Assembly (NCBI GenBank): GCA_964469505.1
Contig: CAYXZO010000088.1
Coordinates: 1-7,140, forward strand
Source: CAYXZO01 sp964469505
GTDB lineage: Bacteria > Fidelibacterota > UBA8477 > JABMPR01
Length of the DNA stretch: 7,140 bases
Reading direction: 5' to 3'
This document shows positions 6,487 to 7,140 of the stretch, piece by piece (positions within the stretch are counted from its first letter, which is position 1; each line of letters opens with the position of its first letter). A program made the translations under genes and the position numbers. The notes below the pieces were generated by a model. The model was not told where the DNA came from. It saw nothing but the letters and a program-made list of their open reading frames with translations, and did not search any database.

Positions 6487-7140
6487 ATGGCTTTATACAA
6501 TTTATTGGTAATCTGGTATTGGTTGGTAGCGCCGATTCCCCATTCAGCTACATTGGCTTTCACAGGCAATTTGGTGGCTCCCGCCCCGGCTCCCATTTTT
6601 GACTTTTCTCTGACAAGATCATGGCAATTTGGGATAAACCTAAACCTTGAGACTACCAAAATCGGGGAATTGCCGGAAGGAGCGGGGACTTTGGGGCTTT
6701 TTGCTGCCAGGCGATTGGGTGAAAACTGGTATATTTGGTCGCATTTGAACTTTCTTTCGCCCGGGCAAGTATACACGGCTACTTTTCAGGCTCTGGGGGG
6801 TACCCGCCATTTCGTTTGGTGGCACCGGAAGTGGATATTCTCCTCAGCGGTGGGGCGGGGAGCGTATTACGACCTTCATGAGAAATACACGTTCTTTTCC
6901 CTGAATCTGGAATTGTTACGTAATTATTCCTGGGGCAATAATTGGAAGGCCGTGTTAGGTAGCCGCTGGGAATGGGACCGCTTAGGTTTCCCTGAAGAAG
7001 TGTCTACCCATCCCTTGACGGGATGGCAGAGTAAGCTGGTAGCTGGTGTAGCTTTTCAGCCCTTGGCTTTCAGCAGTGGCCTTTTTATGGTCATAAACAG
7101 GGGAGCGATAGGTTTACACCTTAGGTTTTCCTATAGCTTT
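6487..7140 (+). CDS. Probable small outer-membrane beta-barrel protein (3' end at window edge)
   Basis: An open frame of 218 codons with no stop before the window ends. The N-terminus, MALYNLLVIWYWLVAPIPHS followed by ATLA, looks like a signal peptide with possible cleavage after Ala, though it lacks the usual Lys or Arg. The rest alternates polar and hydrophobic/aromatic residues in short strands separated by Gly/Asn/Asp-rich turns, for example WQFGINLNL, NWYIWSHLNFL, RHFVWWHRKWIFSSAVG, YTFFSLNLELL and WKAVLGSRWEWDRL, giving roughly 8-10 strands. The last visible residues, GLHLRFSYSF, match the terminal strand ending in Phe that the BAM machinery recognises, so the stop codon probably lies just beyond 7140. 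It begins 3 nt after the propeller stop (TGA-GTG-ATG; GTG at 6484 is an alternative start) with only a weak GGTGAG ribosome site, suggesting coupling. I recognise no specific family. Confidence 0.75.
   Translation, partial: MALYNLLVIWYWLVAPIPHSATLAFTGNLVAPAPAPIFDFSLTRSWQFGINLNLETTKIGELPEGAGTLGLFAARRLGENWYIWSHLNFLSPGQVYTATFQALGGTRHFVWWHRKWIFSSAVGRGAYYDLHEKYTFFSLNLELLRNYSWGNNWKAVLGSRWEWDRLGFPEEVSTHPLTGWQSKLVAGVAFQPLAFSSGLFMVINRGAIGLHLRFSYSF

Noticed and set aside
5608..6825. Minus-strand open frames opposite the propeller and barrel genes
   Set aside because: Their residues mirror the repetitive propeller codons (PSG-rich runs); they have no independent support.

Overview
The window looks like a chromosomal segment of a diderm (Gram-negative-type) bacterium using the standard code. 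The main evidence is a lipoprotein signal on one gene and a probable outer-membrane beta-barrel on the next. A decayed C-terminal sorting-domain (FlgD/type IX secretion type A) signature near the left end fits the wider FCB assemblage (Bacteroidetes, Calditrichaeota, KSB1, Marinimicrobia, Zixibacteria and relatives). That placement is inference; nothing in the window fixes a genus.

Layout. Bases 1-557 hold no intact gene. They contain a strong minus-strand intrinsic terminator (about 44-101) and what look like decayed coding fragments on the minus strand, the clearest being the tail of a secreted-protein sorting domain (321-395). A DUF72/YecE-family TIM-barrel gene follows on the minus strand (558-1367). 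The 226-bp divergent gap to the next gene carries a possible wreck of a four-helix-bundle (S23/23S-intervening-sequence type) protein gene. Then come two plus-strand genes one base apart: a bacterial-type ferredoxin-NADP+ reductase (1594-2400) and a complete DNA polymerase I (polA, 2402-5146) with all three catalytic modules apparently intact. A 347-bp gap without a convincing gene follows. Last comes a tight plus-strand pair: a six-bladed TolB-like beta-propeller lipoprotein (5494-6483) and, 3 nt after its stop, a small probable outer-membrane beta-barrel protein (6487 to the window edge).

How the genes work together. fpr and polA are probably co-transcribed and translationally coupled, although reductant supply and DNA repair/replication have no obvious direct link. 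The propeller lipoprotein and the barrel are the most suggestive pair: the layout fits a cell-envelope module with a lipid-anchored propeller partnering a small barrel. I found no CRISPR array, intact mobile element, tRNA or rRNA. I see no convincing evidence of a wholly new system; the envelope pair and the decayed fragments are the parts worth a second look.
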